NCBI RefSeq assembly: GCF_004341205.1
Contig: NZ_SLUL01000013.1
Coordinates: forward strand, 16,621 to 80,620
Direction: 5' to 3'
Length of the DNA: 64,000 nt
DNA from: Thermolongibacillus altinsuensis
Lineage (GTDB): Bacteria > Bacillota > Bacilli > Bacillales > Anoxybacillaceae
Shown here: one piece after another, positions 55,044 through 63,537 of the stretch
How the letters are laid out: each line of letters starts with the position of its first letter
Position numbering within the stretch: position 1 is the stretch's first letter
Notes under the pieces: model-generated
The model's database searches: none
What the model was told of the DNA's origin: nothing
What the model saw: only the letters and a program-made list of their open reading frames with translations
Program-made: the position numbers and the translations under genes

Positions 55044-55897
55044 TGAAAGCCGTTTTAGAGGTAAATAACTTAAAAAAAGAGTTAGGTAGTTTCAGCTTAG
55101 AACAATTAACTTTTTCACTAAAGGAAGGCTGCATAACAGGATTCATCGGTGTAAATGGTTCTGGGAAAACAACAACAATTAAAACCATTCTTGGACTTTA
55201 TCCCAAAGATGACGGTAGCATTAAATTTTTTGGTAAAGATATGGAAAAAAATGAATACGAAATAAAAAATCGCATTGGTGTAGTTTTAGACGAAGGCTAT
55301 TTTTATGAAGAGATGACATTGAAAGAAATGAAGAGTATTATTGCCCCAGCATATACGAATTGGGATGAATCTGTTTTCTTAAACTACATAAATCGTTTCA
55401 ATTTAAAATTAAACCAGAAAATTGCCACTTTATCGAAAGGTATGCGTATGAAATTTGCTATTACTTTAGCTCTATCTCACCATGCGGATTTATTAATAAT
55501 GGATGAACCAACAAGTGGGCTTGATCCATTAATTCGTAATGAGTTAATGGAAATACTTTTAGATTTCATGGAGGAAGAGGGGAAAAGTGTTTTCTTTTCT
55601 ACTCATATTACGTCTGATTTAGAGAAAGTAGCTGATATGCTTATTTTAATCGACAATGGCAAAATCGTATTCAATGAAAGTAAAGACGAACTATTAGAAA
55701 GACACGCTTTGATAAAAGGGGATAATCGTTTAATAAATGAACACTCGACTAAATTATTTTTAAGATTACGTCAAACACCATTTGGATTCGAAGGAATTAC
55801 CAATAAAGTAGATCAAGTATGTGAGCAAATGAAAGATATTATTATAGAAAGACCCTCCATTGAAGATGTAATGTTGGCTTATGTAAAGGAGAGATAA
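55040..55897 (+). CDS. ABC transporter ATP-binding protein
   Basis: 285 residues, ATGA overlap with the regulator. Walker A GVNGSGKTTTIK, signature LSKGMRMKFAI, Walker B LLIMDEPTSGLDP, H-loop STHITSDLE. The signature has K-G-M instead of G-G-Q, as in several YtrB-like ATPases. Works with the permease downstream. Confidence 0.88.
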   Translation: MMKAVLEVNNLKKELGSFSLEQLTFSLKEGCITGFIGVNGSGKTTTIKTILGLYPKDDGSIKFFGKDMEKNEYEIKNRIGVVLDEGYFYEEMTLKEMKSIIAPAYTNWDESVFLNYINRFNLKLNQKIATLSKGMRMKFAITLALSHHADLLIMDEPTSGLDPLIRNELMEILLDFMEEEGKSVFFSTHITSDLEKVADMLILIDNGKIVFNESKDELLERHALIKGDNRLINEHSTKLFLRLRQTPFGFEGITNKVDQVCEQMKDIIIERPSIEDVMLAYVKER

Positions 55898-55899
55898 AA

Positions 55900-56550
55900 T
55901 TGTTGCTTCATCTCGTTAAAAAAGATTTAATTTTAGCAAAAAAGTATCTATTGGTTATGCTTATTTTTGCAATTGTAGCACCTATATTTATCAATTCAAA
56001 ATTAGGATTAAGTAACGGCAGCTTTATAAGTTTTCTTACTACTGTTTTATTTGTGGAATATATTTTGTTTAATATGATTTCGTTTCAAGAGGATAAATAT
56101 AAAGGGGCAGCCCTTCTTTGTACAACTCCATATACTCGAAATGGTGTTATTAAAGCAAAATACGTATTTATTCTCGTCATTTTTATTGCGTGCTTTCTTT
56201 TATATAATCTTGCTGCAGTGATTGGTGCATCATATGGATTAACACGGTTAAGTATTTATAGTGTAGGAGTAGCTCTTCTTATTATTTCTGTTTTTTTCGG
56301 TATATTAATTCCTGTTCAAACCAAATTTGGGTATGAAAAAACAAAATATATTTTTCTCATTATGATCTTTTTAACTCCGTTTACGCTGCCAACTATTATT
56401 GAATGGTATCAATCTATTGATATTAATATCAATATTGACTTACCAATACCTCAATCTATAAAGGATTGGATACCTTTTGCTATAGCTGTTTTAATGGGAT
56501 TAATTTCAATGATTATATCAATCCGAATCTATTCAAGGAAAAACTTATAA
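55900..56550 (+). CDS. ABC-2 type permease
   Basis: 216 residues, TTG start with AAGGAGAG upstream. Six hydrophobic helices; LLHLVKKDLILAKKYLLVML and SFQEDKYKGAALLCTTPYTRNGVIKAKY are typical of the ABC-2 membrane subunits in YtrA-type operons. Substrate unknown. Confidence 0.82.
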   Translation: MLLHLVKKDLILAKKYLLVMLIFAIVAPIFINSKLGLSNGSFISFLTTVLFVEYILFNMISFQEDKYKGAALLCTTPYTRNGVIKAKYVFILVIFIACFLLYNLAAVIGASYGLTRLSIYSVGVALLIISVFFGILIPVQTKFGYEKTKYIFLIMIFLTPFTLPTIIEWYQSIDININIDLPIPQSIKDWIPFAIAVLMGLISMIISIRIYSRKNL

Positions 56551-56572
56551 TCATTTTTTGAGGTGAATATGA

Positions 56573-56644
56573 ATGAAAATAATCATATTTTTATTTCTTT
56601 TTGTTGCTTTAATGTTCGCATTCAAAAAAATTAGAGATAAATAA
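56573..56644 (+). CDS. Single-helix micropeptide, 23 aa
   Basis: ATG with TTGAGGTG upstream, 22 bp after the permease. MKIIIFLFLFVALMFAFKKI is one membrane helix with a positive tail. Good translation signal and operon position suggest a real small membrane peptide accompanying the transporter; coding status needs proof. Confidence 0.5.
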   Translation: MKIIIFLFLFVALMFAFKKIRDK

Positions 56645-56765
56645 CAAACAAAATTATCCATAAAAAAGATTATTAAAGGGTAGCCTCAGAAAAATAGAAC
56701 AACGTAAAATGAGAATTGCAGATAGAAAGCTGATTTCTCTAAATATGAAAAAGATGCCTTGCAAT

Positions 56766-56811
56766 AAAAAGTTTGTACAAAGTTTCTTGTTTTTTTTATA
56801 CAAACTTTTTT
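56766..56811 (+). terminator. Terminator of the GntR/ABC operon
   Basis: AAAAAGTTTGTA pairs with TACAAACTTTTT across a 21-nt T-rich loop. Confidence 0.75.
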
Positions 56812-56818
56812 GTGGTAT

Positions 56819-56962
56819 TATGTCAAGGAAACGGACACGTTAAACAGAGAGAAATAGCTGAACTTAGTCAGCTACTTTTCTCTGACTAGCGTAGTAAGCA
56901 GCCTCAAATTCACATGGCTATACATAGCCAAAGGCGGAATGACTTCTCTTATGGTTATAGAA
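56819..56962 (-). mobile_element. IS3-family element remnant (transposase 3' end and terminal repeat)
   Basis: On the minus strand 56864-56962 encodes FYNHKRSHSAFGYV-stop-PCEFEAAYYASQRK-VAD-stop, the C-terminus of an IS3 OrfB with one internal stop. TGTCAAGGAAACGGACACG at 56821-56839 is the expected terminal repeat. The rest of the element is gone. Confidence 0.75.
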
Positions 56963-56993
56963 GCTTTACAGTTTACTTAATCTTTTAGTTATT

Positions 56994-57032
56994 TAAGCAG
57001 AACACCCGCAAAATACGCGGGTGTTCTGCTTA
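56994..57032. terminator. Perfect 16-bp inverted repeat
   Basis: TAAGCAGAACACCCGC and its exact complement flank AAAATAC. Very stable hairpin but followed by CAGCCATTTTTTT rather than an immediate T-tract. Could be a terminator or a cruciform marking the left edge of the cassette-like region. Confidence 0.65.
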
Positions 57033-57039
57033 CAGCCAT

Positions 57040-57250
57040 TTTTTTCTATCCCGAAAATTTGTATTTTCATCATTTGCTGGTGTCGCAACGCGGCATGGAA
57101 GTCTATCCTGAAAATGAATATTTTCATTCTTCTGATAATGCCGCAATTATGCGGCATGGTTGTCTCCCATGGAAGAATAGAAATTCTTGCATAATCTGTG
57201 GTGCTGTGAAATGCGACATGGGTGTCTAATGGGGAAGGTTAGTTGAAAAA
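57040..57250 (+). repeat. Three tandem units of the structured repeat
   Basis: Units of about 60 bp begin near 57048 (TCCCGAAAAT), 57107 (TCCTGAAAAT) and 57165 (TCCCATGGAAG). Stem 1 is GAAAAT/ATTTTC in the first two and AAGAAT/ATTCTT in the third. Stem 2 is TGTCGC/GCGGCA in the first and ATGCCGC/GCGGCAT in the second; in the third it is weaker. Each ends CATGGnnGTCTA, and the array ends GGGGAAGGTTAGTTGAA. Confidence 0.82.
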
Positions 57251-57318
57251 TGATTAGATTTTAATTCATAGAAATTATCGGTGTGGAAAATAGTTCTTTT
57301 TAGAAAGGAAGGAATAAG

Positions 57319-58024
57319 ATGCGGCAAATCATTGCTCTAGGCGGCGGGGGGCTCAATGGAACCGGATAACCCGTTATTAGATTTGTACATATTGAAACAA
57401 GCAAAGAAAACTACTCCAAAGATTTGTTTATCCCCACTGCCAGCGGGGATTCAGATCATTTATATATCAAGGTATTATAACTTCTTTAATAAACAAAATT
57501 GCAAACCTTCTCATTTATCTTTATTTAGACCGCCAACAAGGGATTTAGAGGGATTTATACTGGGGAAGGATATTATATATGTTGGTGGGGGAAATACAAG
57601 GAACTTATTAGTTTTATGGAAAGAGTGGGGTTTAGATAATATTTTGAGAAAAGCTTGGAACCAAGGGATTGTTTTAGTTGGCATTAGTGCTGGTTCTATA
57701 TGTTGGTTCGAGGAAGGCGTCACAGATTCATTTGGAGAGGGATTAGAACCAATTAAATGCTTAGGTTTTCTAAAGGGAAGTAATTGTCCGCATTATGATG
57801 GAGAGTTAGACAGAAGACCTTCGTATCATAAACTAATTTATTCTGGAGACATACAAGCTGGTATTGCAGCGGATGACGGGGTTGCCATCCATTATATCGA
57901 ACAAAACATAAGTAATATAGTTAGTTCTAGACCAAAGGCAAAGGCTTATAAAGTTTATTTGGATAACAAGGTGAGGAAGGTGATAGAGGAAGAGCTTCAG
58001 ACGAATTTTTTGGGTTCCTATTAA
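57319..58024 (+). pseudogene. pepE: Peptidase E (S51 dipeptidase) with frameshifts
   Basis: ATG 57319 with AAGGAAGGAA upstream begins MRQIIALGGGG, then the frame shifts in a G-run at about 57350 to MEPDNPLLDLYILKQAKK. A second, compensated shift lies at 57429-57462: losing one T in TTT and gaining one in ATTT turns the expected IPTASGDSDH into SPLPAGIQII. Downstream the nucleophile motif GISAGSICWFEEG and HYDGELDRRPSYH are intact. All breaks sit in homopolymers, so sequencing error is possible; otherwise inactive. The enzyme would cleave Asp-X dipeptides. Confidence 0.75.
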
Positions 58025-58027
58025 GCC

Positions 58028-58085
58028 TCTATGGTGAAGCTCACTTCATGGGTAGCTAGCGAGACAGTATAGTTCAACAATAGAA
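58028..58085 (+). repeat. Structured repeat, 3' half
   Basis: TATGGTGAAGCTCACTTCATGGGTAGCTAGCGAG then AGTTCAACAATAG: stem 2 (TGAAG/CTTCA) and the right end are present, stem 1 is missing. Lies 4 bp after the peptidase E stop. Confidence 0.75.
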
Positions 58086-58241
58086 TTTTCAAAATATTCC
58101 TAGAAAATATAGGTTGAATCATATACAATAGAAAATGTTGTCGGTCATATTAAAGATTTAGATTTGTTTGCTGAGAGATTGAACGGAGAAATCCGGAGTT
58201 TTTTGTAGGTGGCTAAACCATTATAAGAAGGGGATAGCTTT

Positions 58242-58931
58242 ATGAAAGAATTAAGAAAAATCTTAATGAGTGATCCATTAGTTTTCTCAATGAATGTACA
58301 TCCTTCTCAAGAACCATTTGTTGACCTTGTTAATTTTGATCCAGATATCGTTGTAGATCCATCTCTTTCTAACAGGAGTCGTTACTTTTCTTTTGTCCGC
58401 CTTTCCGTAGCTAATAAACTTTCCTTGGCTAAAAAATTACTTCCAAAAGGTATTCGTTTTTTCATTAAGGAAGGATACAGTCCTTTACATATTCAACAGC
58501 GAGCCTTTGAGCGGGCATTACAACGGGTAAAGGAAAATTCTTCAAATCGAGATTTAGATCATTTAATGGCTGAGGCATCCAAATACGTAGCACCTCCTGA
58601 TGTAGCTCCTCATCCAACAGGTGGTGCAGTAGACTTAACCCTGATTGACGCCAATGGTATCGAATTGGATCTTGGCACACCGTATGATGCCATACCGCAA
58701 GAAACGGACAACGCAACTTTTTTTGATGCGACAAACATCAGTACACAAGCAATGCAAAATCGCCAGATCCTCGCACACGCTCTTCAGTCTGTTGGTTTTG
58801 TTAACTACTTCACGGAATGGTGGCACTGGTCATACGGTGACAGATACTGGGCGGTAATGACTAATGCGGATCATGCTCTTTATCATCCCGTTTCAGAACA
58901 AGAATTGTTGAATCTGTTACAAAAGGCATAA
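58242..58931 (+). CDS. D-Ala-D-Ala dipeptidase (VanX/DdpX-like, M15)
   Basis: 229 residues with AAGGGGATAG upstream. Zinc ligands in HPTGGAVDLTL (SxHxxGxAxD type) and EWWHW (ExxH) are intact. Family enzymes hydrolyse D-Ala-D-Ala; with a ligase such as VanA they give vancomycin resistance, alone they recycle cell-wall peptides. No van ligase or regulator is nearby, so a resistance phenotype is not implied. Flanked on both sides by structured repeats. Confidence 0.88.
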   Translation: MKELRKILMSDPLVFSMNVHPSQEPFVDLVNFDPDIVVDPSLSNRSRYFSFVRLSVANKLSLAKKLLPKGIRFFIKEGYSPLHIQQRAFERALQRVKENSSNRDLDHLMAEASKYVAPPDVAPHPTGGAVDLTLIDANGIELDLGTPYDAIPQETDNATFFDATNISTQAMQNRQILAHALQSVGFVNYFTEWWHWSYGDRYWAVMTNADHALYHPVSEQELLNLLQKA

Positions 58932-59002
58932 CTACAACATAATCAACCTTTTTATGAATAAACGATTCCATTGGGGTTGCTGCAGTAGCTCTTTTCTTCT
59001 GA

Positions 59003-59092
59003 AGCTCCCATGGAAGAATAAATTAACTTCCATCATCAGTGGTACCGACGAAGCGATGCATGGGTGGCTAACGGGGCAGTTTAGTTCAATAA
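59003..59092 (+). repeat. Structured repeat, full copy
   Basis: AGCTCCCATGGAAG, loop, CTTCCATCATCAGTGGT, then a weaker stem 2 region (CGACGAAGCG), CATGGGTGGCTAACGGGGCAG and TTTAGTTCAATAA. Outer GCTCCC/GGGGC can pair, closing a three-way structure. Confidence 0.8.
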
Positions 59093-59211
59093 AAAATATA
59101 ATCTCTGGATGGTATAATTAGAATATTACTTCTTAACTTTTGGGGGTAGGAATGCTAAAAAAGAAAATATGGAGACCGTTCGTATCGAAGGAAGGGGTGA
59201 TATATGTGAAA

Positions 59212-60084
59212 ATGAAAACAGAACAAGAAATGTTGGATTTAATCATAACATTTGCTAAGCAAGATCATCGTATACGTGGAGTGCTAATGAACGGTTCTCG
59301 TGTAAATCCAAACATAGAAAAAGATATATTTCAAGACTATGATATTGTATATTTAGTTACAAGTGTTAAACCATTTAAAGATGAAAACTATATTTTGTCT
59401 CACTTTGGGGAAGTAATGCTTATGGAAAAACCTGAAGATAAAATTTTTCCACCTCCCATTGGCGATGGCCGTTATACATATTTAATGCAATTTATGGATG
59501 GAAACCGAATTGATATGCATTTTATTCACATAAGTAAAGTGGATGAACTAATTAAAGATAGTTTGACAAAGGTTTTACTGGACAAAGACCACAATATTCC
59601 AGATATCCCACCTCCAAGTGAACAAAGTTATCTTATTAAAAAACCAACGGAAAAATTATATAACGATTGTTGTAATAGTTTTATATGGGGATTAGGATCT
59701 CATATTCCAAAAACCATTTGGAGACAAGAATTACCATTGTTAATGCGTTTAATAGATATTGTTTTACGTGAGCCATTAATTCAAATGCTTGAATGGTATA
59801 TAGGGATTAAAACAGATTATAAATACTCGATTGGAAAAGGAGGAAGACGCTTAAAAAAGTTCTTGGAGCCTGAAATTTGGAATGACTTTGAGAAGACATA
59901 TACAGATGCTAATTATGATAATATTTGGAGTTCATTATTCTTATTCCATGACTTATTCAAAAAAACTGCTGAATATGTTGGGCAAGTATATGGTTTTCAG
60001 TTTCCTGAAGAAGAATGTAAAAGAGCACTAAAGTTTCTAAAACACGTAAAAGAATTGCCGCAAGATGCAAAATCAATTTTTTAA
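59212..60084 (+). CDS. aadK: Aminoglycoside 6-adenylyltransferase (AadK-like)
   Basis: 290 residues from ATG 59212, aligning with the start of AadK (MKTEQEMLDLII); GTG 59206 is possible, with GGAAGGGGTGAT upstream. Nucleotidyltransferase motif GVLMNGSRVNPNIEKDIFQDYDIVYLV (GSR...DxD) followed by the helical C-terminal domain. Adenylylates streptomycin at the 6-position in B. subtilis; chromosomal copies often confer only low resistance. Confidence 0.85.
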   Translation: MKTEQEMLDLIITFAKQDHRIRGVLMNGSRVNPNIEKDIFQDYDIVYLVTSVKPFKDENYILSHFGEVMLMEKPEDKIFPPPIGDGRYTYLMQFMDGNRIDMHFIHISKVDELIKDSLTKVLLDKDHNIPDIPPPSEQSYLIKKPTEKLYNDCCNSFIWGLGSHIPKTIWRQELPLLMRLIDIVLREPLIQMLEWYIGIKTDYKYSIGKGGRRLKKFLEPEIWNDFEKTYTDANYDNIWSSLFLFHDLFKKTAEYVGQVYGFQFPEEECKRALKFLKHVKELPQDAKSIF

Positions 60085-60130
60085 GGTTAAATTCCTTTAT
60101 ACATAAAGATACAAATGGAGGGGAAAAGAG

Positions 60131-60575
60131 ATGGGGGATTTAGCTATAAGAACAGCTAATCGAGAGGATATTCCGCAACTTTTAAATTTAATGTATCAAT
60201 ACATTGTGGATTTTTATAAAAGACCTAAACCAACGGAAGAGTCACTGAAAGGATTGATGCAGAATCTATTGGATAACCCCGCCAGTGGAATACAATTTGT
60301 TGCAGAACAAGATGGAAAATTATTAGGTTTTGCAACCTTGTATTTCTCCTTTAGCACTCTTCAGGATGGCTATTTTAAATGACTTATTTGTGATACCAGA
60401 AGCAAGAGAGCAAAAACTAGGTGAGAAACTGTTTCAAACATGCTTGTCTTATATAAGAGAGAATGATTTTGCCTACATGACATGGGAAACTGCAAAGGAT
60501 AATTTAGTTGCTCAATCTCTTTACAACAAAATGGGGGGTCAATTGTCTGAATGGTTAGTTTATGAAATCAGTTAG
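60131..60575 (+). pseudogene. GNAT acetyltransferase, frameshifted
   Basis: Begins MGDLAIRTANREDIPQLL (GGAGGGGAAAAG upstream), runs to FATLYFSFSTLQ, then shifts frame at about 60355-60365 to AILNDLFVIPEAREQKLGEKLF and the stop at 60575. The acetyl-CoA-binding motif (REQKLGEKL, normally RxxGxGxxL/A) lies after the break. Inactive as read. Confidence 0.8.
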
Positions 60576-60608
60576 TGTATCCAGTAGTTTTTTTATTAAG
60601 CTATCCTT

Positions 60609-60735
60609 TTTCATTCTCCTGATGGTGCCGTATAGATGCGACATGATTGTCTCCCATGGAAGAACTAGTTACCTTCCATCATCTGTGGTGAAGCCTACTT
60701 CATGGTTGGCTAAGGGAGCAGAAAGGTTGAAGAAG
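60609..60735 (+). repeat. Structured repeat, one partial and one full unit
   Basis: Partial unit TCATTCTCCTGATGGTGCCG...GCGACATGATTGTCT, then a full unit: CTCCCATGGAAG, loop, CTTCCATCATCTGTGGTG, stem TGAAG/CTTCA, CATGGTTGGCTAAGGGAG. CTCCC/GGGAG closes the outer stem perfectly. Confidence 0.82.
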
Positions 60736-60810
60736 CAAGGAATTCATTATCTTAAATCAAATAATATTAGTTAAAACGTGAGATTAAACAAAGGGGAAGG
60801 GTATGGGGAA

Positions 60811-61350
60811 ATGGTTGTTCTTGAAACACAAAGGTTGATATTAAGACAGTATAAAGATGAGGATATTACTCCTCTACATCATATTTTTTCTGACCCAGAA
60901 ACCATGAAGTTTTATCCAGCCCCTTTTAGCATTCAGCAAACTCAAGACTGGATTAAACGAAATCAAGAAAGATATCGGAATGATGGTTATGGATTATGGG
61001 CGGTTTGTTTGAAGGAAACGAATGAATTGATAGGTGATTGTGGTCTTGTTAAACAAAAAATAAATGACAGTATTGAGGTGGAGATTGGATATCACATGAA
61101 TAAAAAGTATTGGTCAAAGGGATTCGCAACAGAAGCAGCCAAAGCGTGCAAGGAATATGCGTTTTACAAATTGGGTTTAAATAAGCTGATCAGTATTATT
61201 GATCCAAGAAATGTTCCATCCATTCGTGTGGCAGAGAAGATTGGTTTTACTAAGGAAAAAGAAGTATTTATTTTCGGTAAGAACCATTATATATACTCGG
61301 GAGTTAAAGAAAGTAACGAAGAGTTATTGAACGAATGGTGCGATAGTTAA
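60811..61350 (+). CDS. GNAT acetyltransferase, RimJ/RimL type
   Basis: 179 residues from ATG 60811 (AAGGGGAAGGG upstream; a GTG at 60778 is unlikely). Starts LETQRLILRQYKDEDI, the usual RimJ-like opening, and carries YWSKGFATEAAKACKEYAF (acetyl-CoA loop) and NVPSIRVAEKIGFTKE. Intact. Acts on a protein N-terminus, an amino acid or an antibiotic; not determinable. Terminator at 61370-61397. Confidence 0.87.
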   Translation: MVVLETQRLILRQYKDEDITPLHHIFSDPETMKFYPAPFSIQQTQDWIKRNQERYRNDGYGLWAVCLKETNELIGDCGLVKQKINDSIEVEIGYHMNKKYWSKGFATEAAKACKEYAFYKLGLNKLISIIDPRNVPSIRVAEKIGFTKEKEVFIFGKNHYIYSGVKESNEELLNEWCDS

Positions 61351-61369
61351 ATAAAATATGTACAAAAAC

Positions 61370-61397
61370 GCTACCTTACATCATAAGGTGGCTTTTT
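61370..61397 (+). terminator. Terminator after GNAT gene
   Basis: GCTACCTTA pairs with TAAGGTGGC (one G-T pair), then TTTTT. Confidence 0.75.
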
Positions 61398-61492
61398 CAT
61401 TTGGTCGAAAATCAACCATTAACGATATAGAGCCTTTTAGAAAAGGGATAATAGCATGGATTGTTGAATTCTGTAAGATAGGGGGGGGATAT

Positions 61493-62099
61493 ATGTTACA
61501 AAAGTTGTTGCTGACAGGAAAAAGAATATCTCTGCGCACACCAACACGGGATGATCTGCCAATTCTATATAACCTGATATACGGTGTGGAGAATCCAGAA
61601 TGGAAAAAGTACGACGCTCCTTATTATCCGCTTGAATTTTGTACCTTTGAAAAGTTTTCTAAGAGATAAGAGAATGGAAGAAAGAATGAATGTTACGGAT
61701 GTACCAAGTCAAATGATTATTGAACATCAAGGTCAAATTATAGGTATGGTTAGCTATTATTGGGAGGATAAGCGTACACGATGGCTTGAAATGGGAATCG
61801 TCATATATTCTCCTGAACATTGGAATGGTGGATTTGGAACGGAAGCATTGTCTTTATGGATTGACTATCTCTTTGAAAATCTAACCATCGAGAGAGTGGG
61901 TCTGACGACTTGGTCTGGAAATCCACGAATGATAAGATGTGCGGAAAAATTGGGAATGCGATTAGAAGGTAGAATGAGAAAATGCCGCTACTATAATGGC
62001 GAATACTATGATTCCATCCGAATGGGTATTCTTCGTGAGGAATGGAATGAGTTTAAAAAGAATAATCCTTTATTCACCCCCCATGGAAGAACAAGTTAA
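61493..62099 (+). pseudogene. GNAT acetyltransferase with a single frameshift
   Basis: ATG 61493 after a GGGGGGGG run. First frame LLLTGKRISLRTPTRDDLPIL to CTFEKFSKR-stop; removing one base near AGTTTTCTAAG (about 61660) joins RDKRMEERMNVTDVPSQMI, GIVIYSPEHWNGGFGTEALSLWI (acetyl-CoA loop) and GNPRMIRCAEKLGMRLEGRMR. The stop (TAA, 62097-62099) lies inside the following structured repeat, which supplies the last codons (HGRTS). Confidence 0.82.
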
Positions 62100-62155
62100 C
62101 TTCTATCATCTGTGGTGTCACGGAAGTGATGAATGAGTAGATTTTTGTATAATTT
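62078..62155 (+). repeat. Structured repeat, copy with altered stem 2
   Basis: CCCCCATGGAAG, loop, CTTCTATCATCTGTGGTG, then stem TCAC-GGAA-GTGA in place of TGAAGC/GCTTCA. Overlaps the end of the upstream gene. Confidence 0.78.
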
Positions 62156-62189
62156 TGGTAGACAAAAATTAATTTAAGGAGAGAATGAA

Positions 62190-62915
62190 ATGTTAATCGG
62201 CCATATCAAGGAAATTGTCCGTTACCCTGTGAAATCTTTCCATGGAGAGAGTGTACAAAAAACTAAAGTAATGGAATATGGTTTGTATGGCGACCGTAGT
62301 CATGCTTTTTTAGATGAAACAAGACTAGGGAAGTTTTTAACAATAACACAATTCCCAGAAATGGTTCGATATAAAGCAAGATTTGTTAGGGAAGAGTTAA
62401 TGGAAGAATACCCCAGAGTCGAAATAACGACACCTGAAGGTAAGGTTGTTGATTGGGGGGATGAAGACCTAATTAGAGAAATAGAAAACAAATCGAAACG
62501 GAAAGTTTCTCTTGTAAAATATACTCCCTCTTATGTACCTTTAGGGGCAATTGAAGAAGAACACATTCAATTGGTAACGGATGCTTCTTTGCTTAAATTA
62601 AAAGAAATATGGGGAAAAGAGGTCAATTATCAACGTTTTCGCCCTAATTTACTTATATCATTAAAAGAGAAAGTCCCATTTATTGAAGAAACGTGGTTTG
62701 GCAGAAGGATTAAAATAGGACGAGAAGTGGAGATTCAATTAAAAAGACATTGTGAACGGTGCATGATTATTGCTGTTAATCCTGATAATGCAGAACAAGA
62801 TTCGTCTTTGCTTAAAACTCTTGTACAACAAAGAAATAATCATTTTGGCGTTTATGCTTCTGTTATAAAAACAGGTGAAATTCATGTAGGCGATGAAGTC
62901 TTTCTTCTTGAATGA
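62190..62915 (+). CDS. MOSC domain protein
   Basis: 241 residues with AAGGAGAG upstream. N-terminal MOSC beta-barrel (GHIKEIVRYPVKSFHGESV) and MOSC domain with the conserved cysteine region RHCERCMIIAVNPD and NNHFGVYASVIKTGEIHVGDEV. MOSC proteins bind molybdenum cofactor and often reduce N-hydroxylated compounds. Intact, flanked by repeats on both sides. Confidence 0.88.
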   Translation: MLIGHIKEIVRYPVKSFHGESVQKTKVMEYGLYGDRSHAFLDETRLGKFLTITQFPEMVRYKARFVREELMEEYPRVEITTPEGKVVDWGDEDLIREIENKSKRKVSLVKYTPSYVPLGAIEEEHIQLVTDASLLKLKEIWGKEVNYQRFRPNLLISLKEKVPFIEETWFGRRIKIGREVEIQLKRHCERCMIIAVNPDNAEQDSSLLKTLVQQRNNHFGVYASVIKTGEIHVGDEVFLLE

Positions 62916-62955
62916 TATTTTGCTAAATCATCATCAAACCAAATGTCAACTCTAC

Positions 62956-63042
62956 TAAGCTCCCGTGGAAGGATAGAACTTCTTGCATAATCTGTGGGGA
63001 AGCTCGCTTTATGGCTAGATAACAGGACAGATTGAAGAAGAG
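62956..63042 (+). repeat. Structured repeat, full copy
   Basis: AAGCTCCCGTGGAAG, short loop, CTTCTTGCATAATCTGTGG, stem GAAGC/GCTTT, ATGGCTAGATAACAGGACAG, ATTGAAGAAG. Shares the TTGCATAATCTGTGG variant with the third unit at 57165-57250. Confidence 0.8.
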
Positions 63043-63083
63043 TATATTAAGTAAAAGGGCTAAGATTTTGGGGAGGATATTTA

Positions 63084-63262
63084 ATGGAAATTGCAATTGT
63101 AGCTTTTGATGATTTTACCGATATTGATGTGTTTTTGCCTTGGGATTTATTAAATCGTGTTAAAGAACCTGAATGGACCGTCAAAATTGTAAAGTTCAAG
63201 GATTTTATGAAAAATTGGGTTTTAAAACGGATGAATTAATATTCATGGAAAAGTGGATTTAG
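63084..63262 (+). pseudogene. DJ-1/PfpI fragment joined to a GNAT 3' fragment
   Basis: ATG 63084 (GGGGAGGATAT upstream) encodes MEIAIVAFDDFTDIDVFLPW and DLLNRVKEPEWTVKIV, the start of a DJ-1/PfpI-type protein. Near 63195 the sequence switches to another gene: in the second frame GFYEKLGFKTDELIFMEKW-stop is the end of a GNAT acetyltransferase. The reading frame of the first part stops at 63239. Two gene halves fused by deletion. Confidence 0.75.
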
Positions 63263-63397
63263 TCATCTTTTGTGAAAGTATGTTTATTCCGCTAATGGGG
63301 TTCTGTAGTTGAATAGTGGCAATGACTTTAAAAGTTTGAGGAAAAATTCTACAAGCTTTTTTGCAAGATGAGAAAATATAAAAAATGTTCTTGTTCA

Positions 63398-63488
63398 ACT
63401 TCCATGAAAGAAAGAATTAACTTCCATCATCTGTGGAGAAACTTGCTTCATGGTTGGCTAACGGGCGAATTAGTTGAAGAATAGCACT
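63398..63488 (+). repeat. Structured repeat, full copy
   Basis: ACTTCCATGAAAG, loop, CTTCCATCATCTGTGG, weaker stem (GAAAC/GCTTC), CATGGTTGGCTAACGGG, TTAGTTGAAGAATAG. Lies 50 bp before the last gene. Confidence 0.8.
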
Positions 63489-63537
63489 AAATTTGCTTTT
63501 ATGATAGTCATACTTTTACAAATGAAGGGGGATTAAG

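Noticed and set aside
57040..57250. Tandem units considered as a CRISPR array
   Set aside because: Units are not identical repeats with unique spacers; the whole unit is a structured motif with covarying stems, and no cas gene is present.
58242..58931. VanX-like gene as evidence of a vancomycin resistance operon
   Set aside because: No VanH/VanA-type ligase or VanRS genes are nearby; chromosomal D-Ala-D-Ala dipeptidases are common without resistance.
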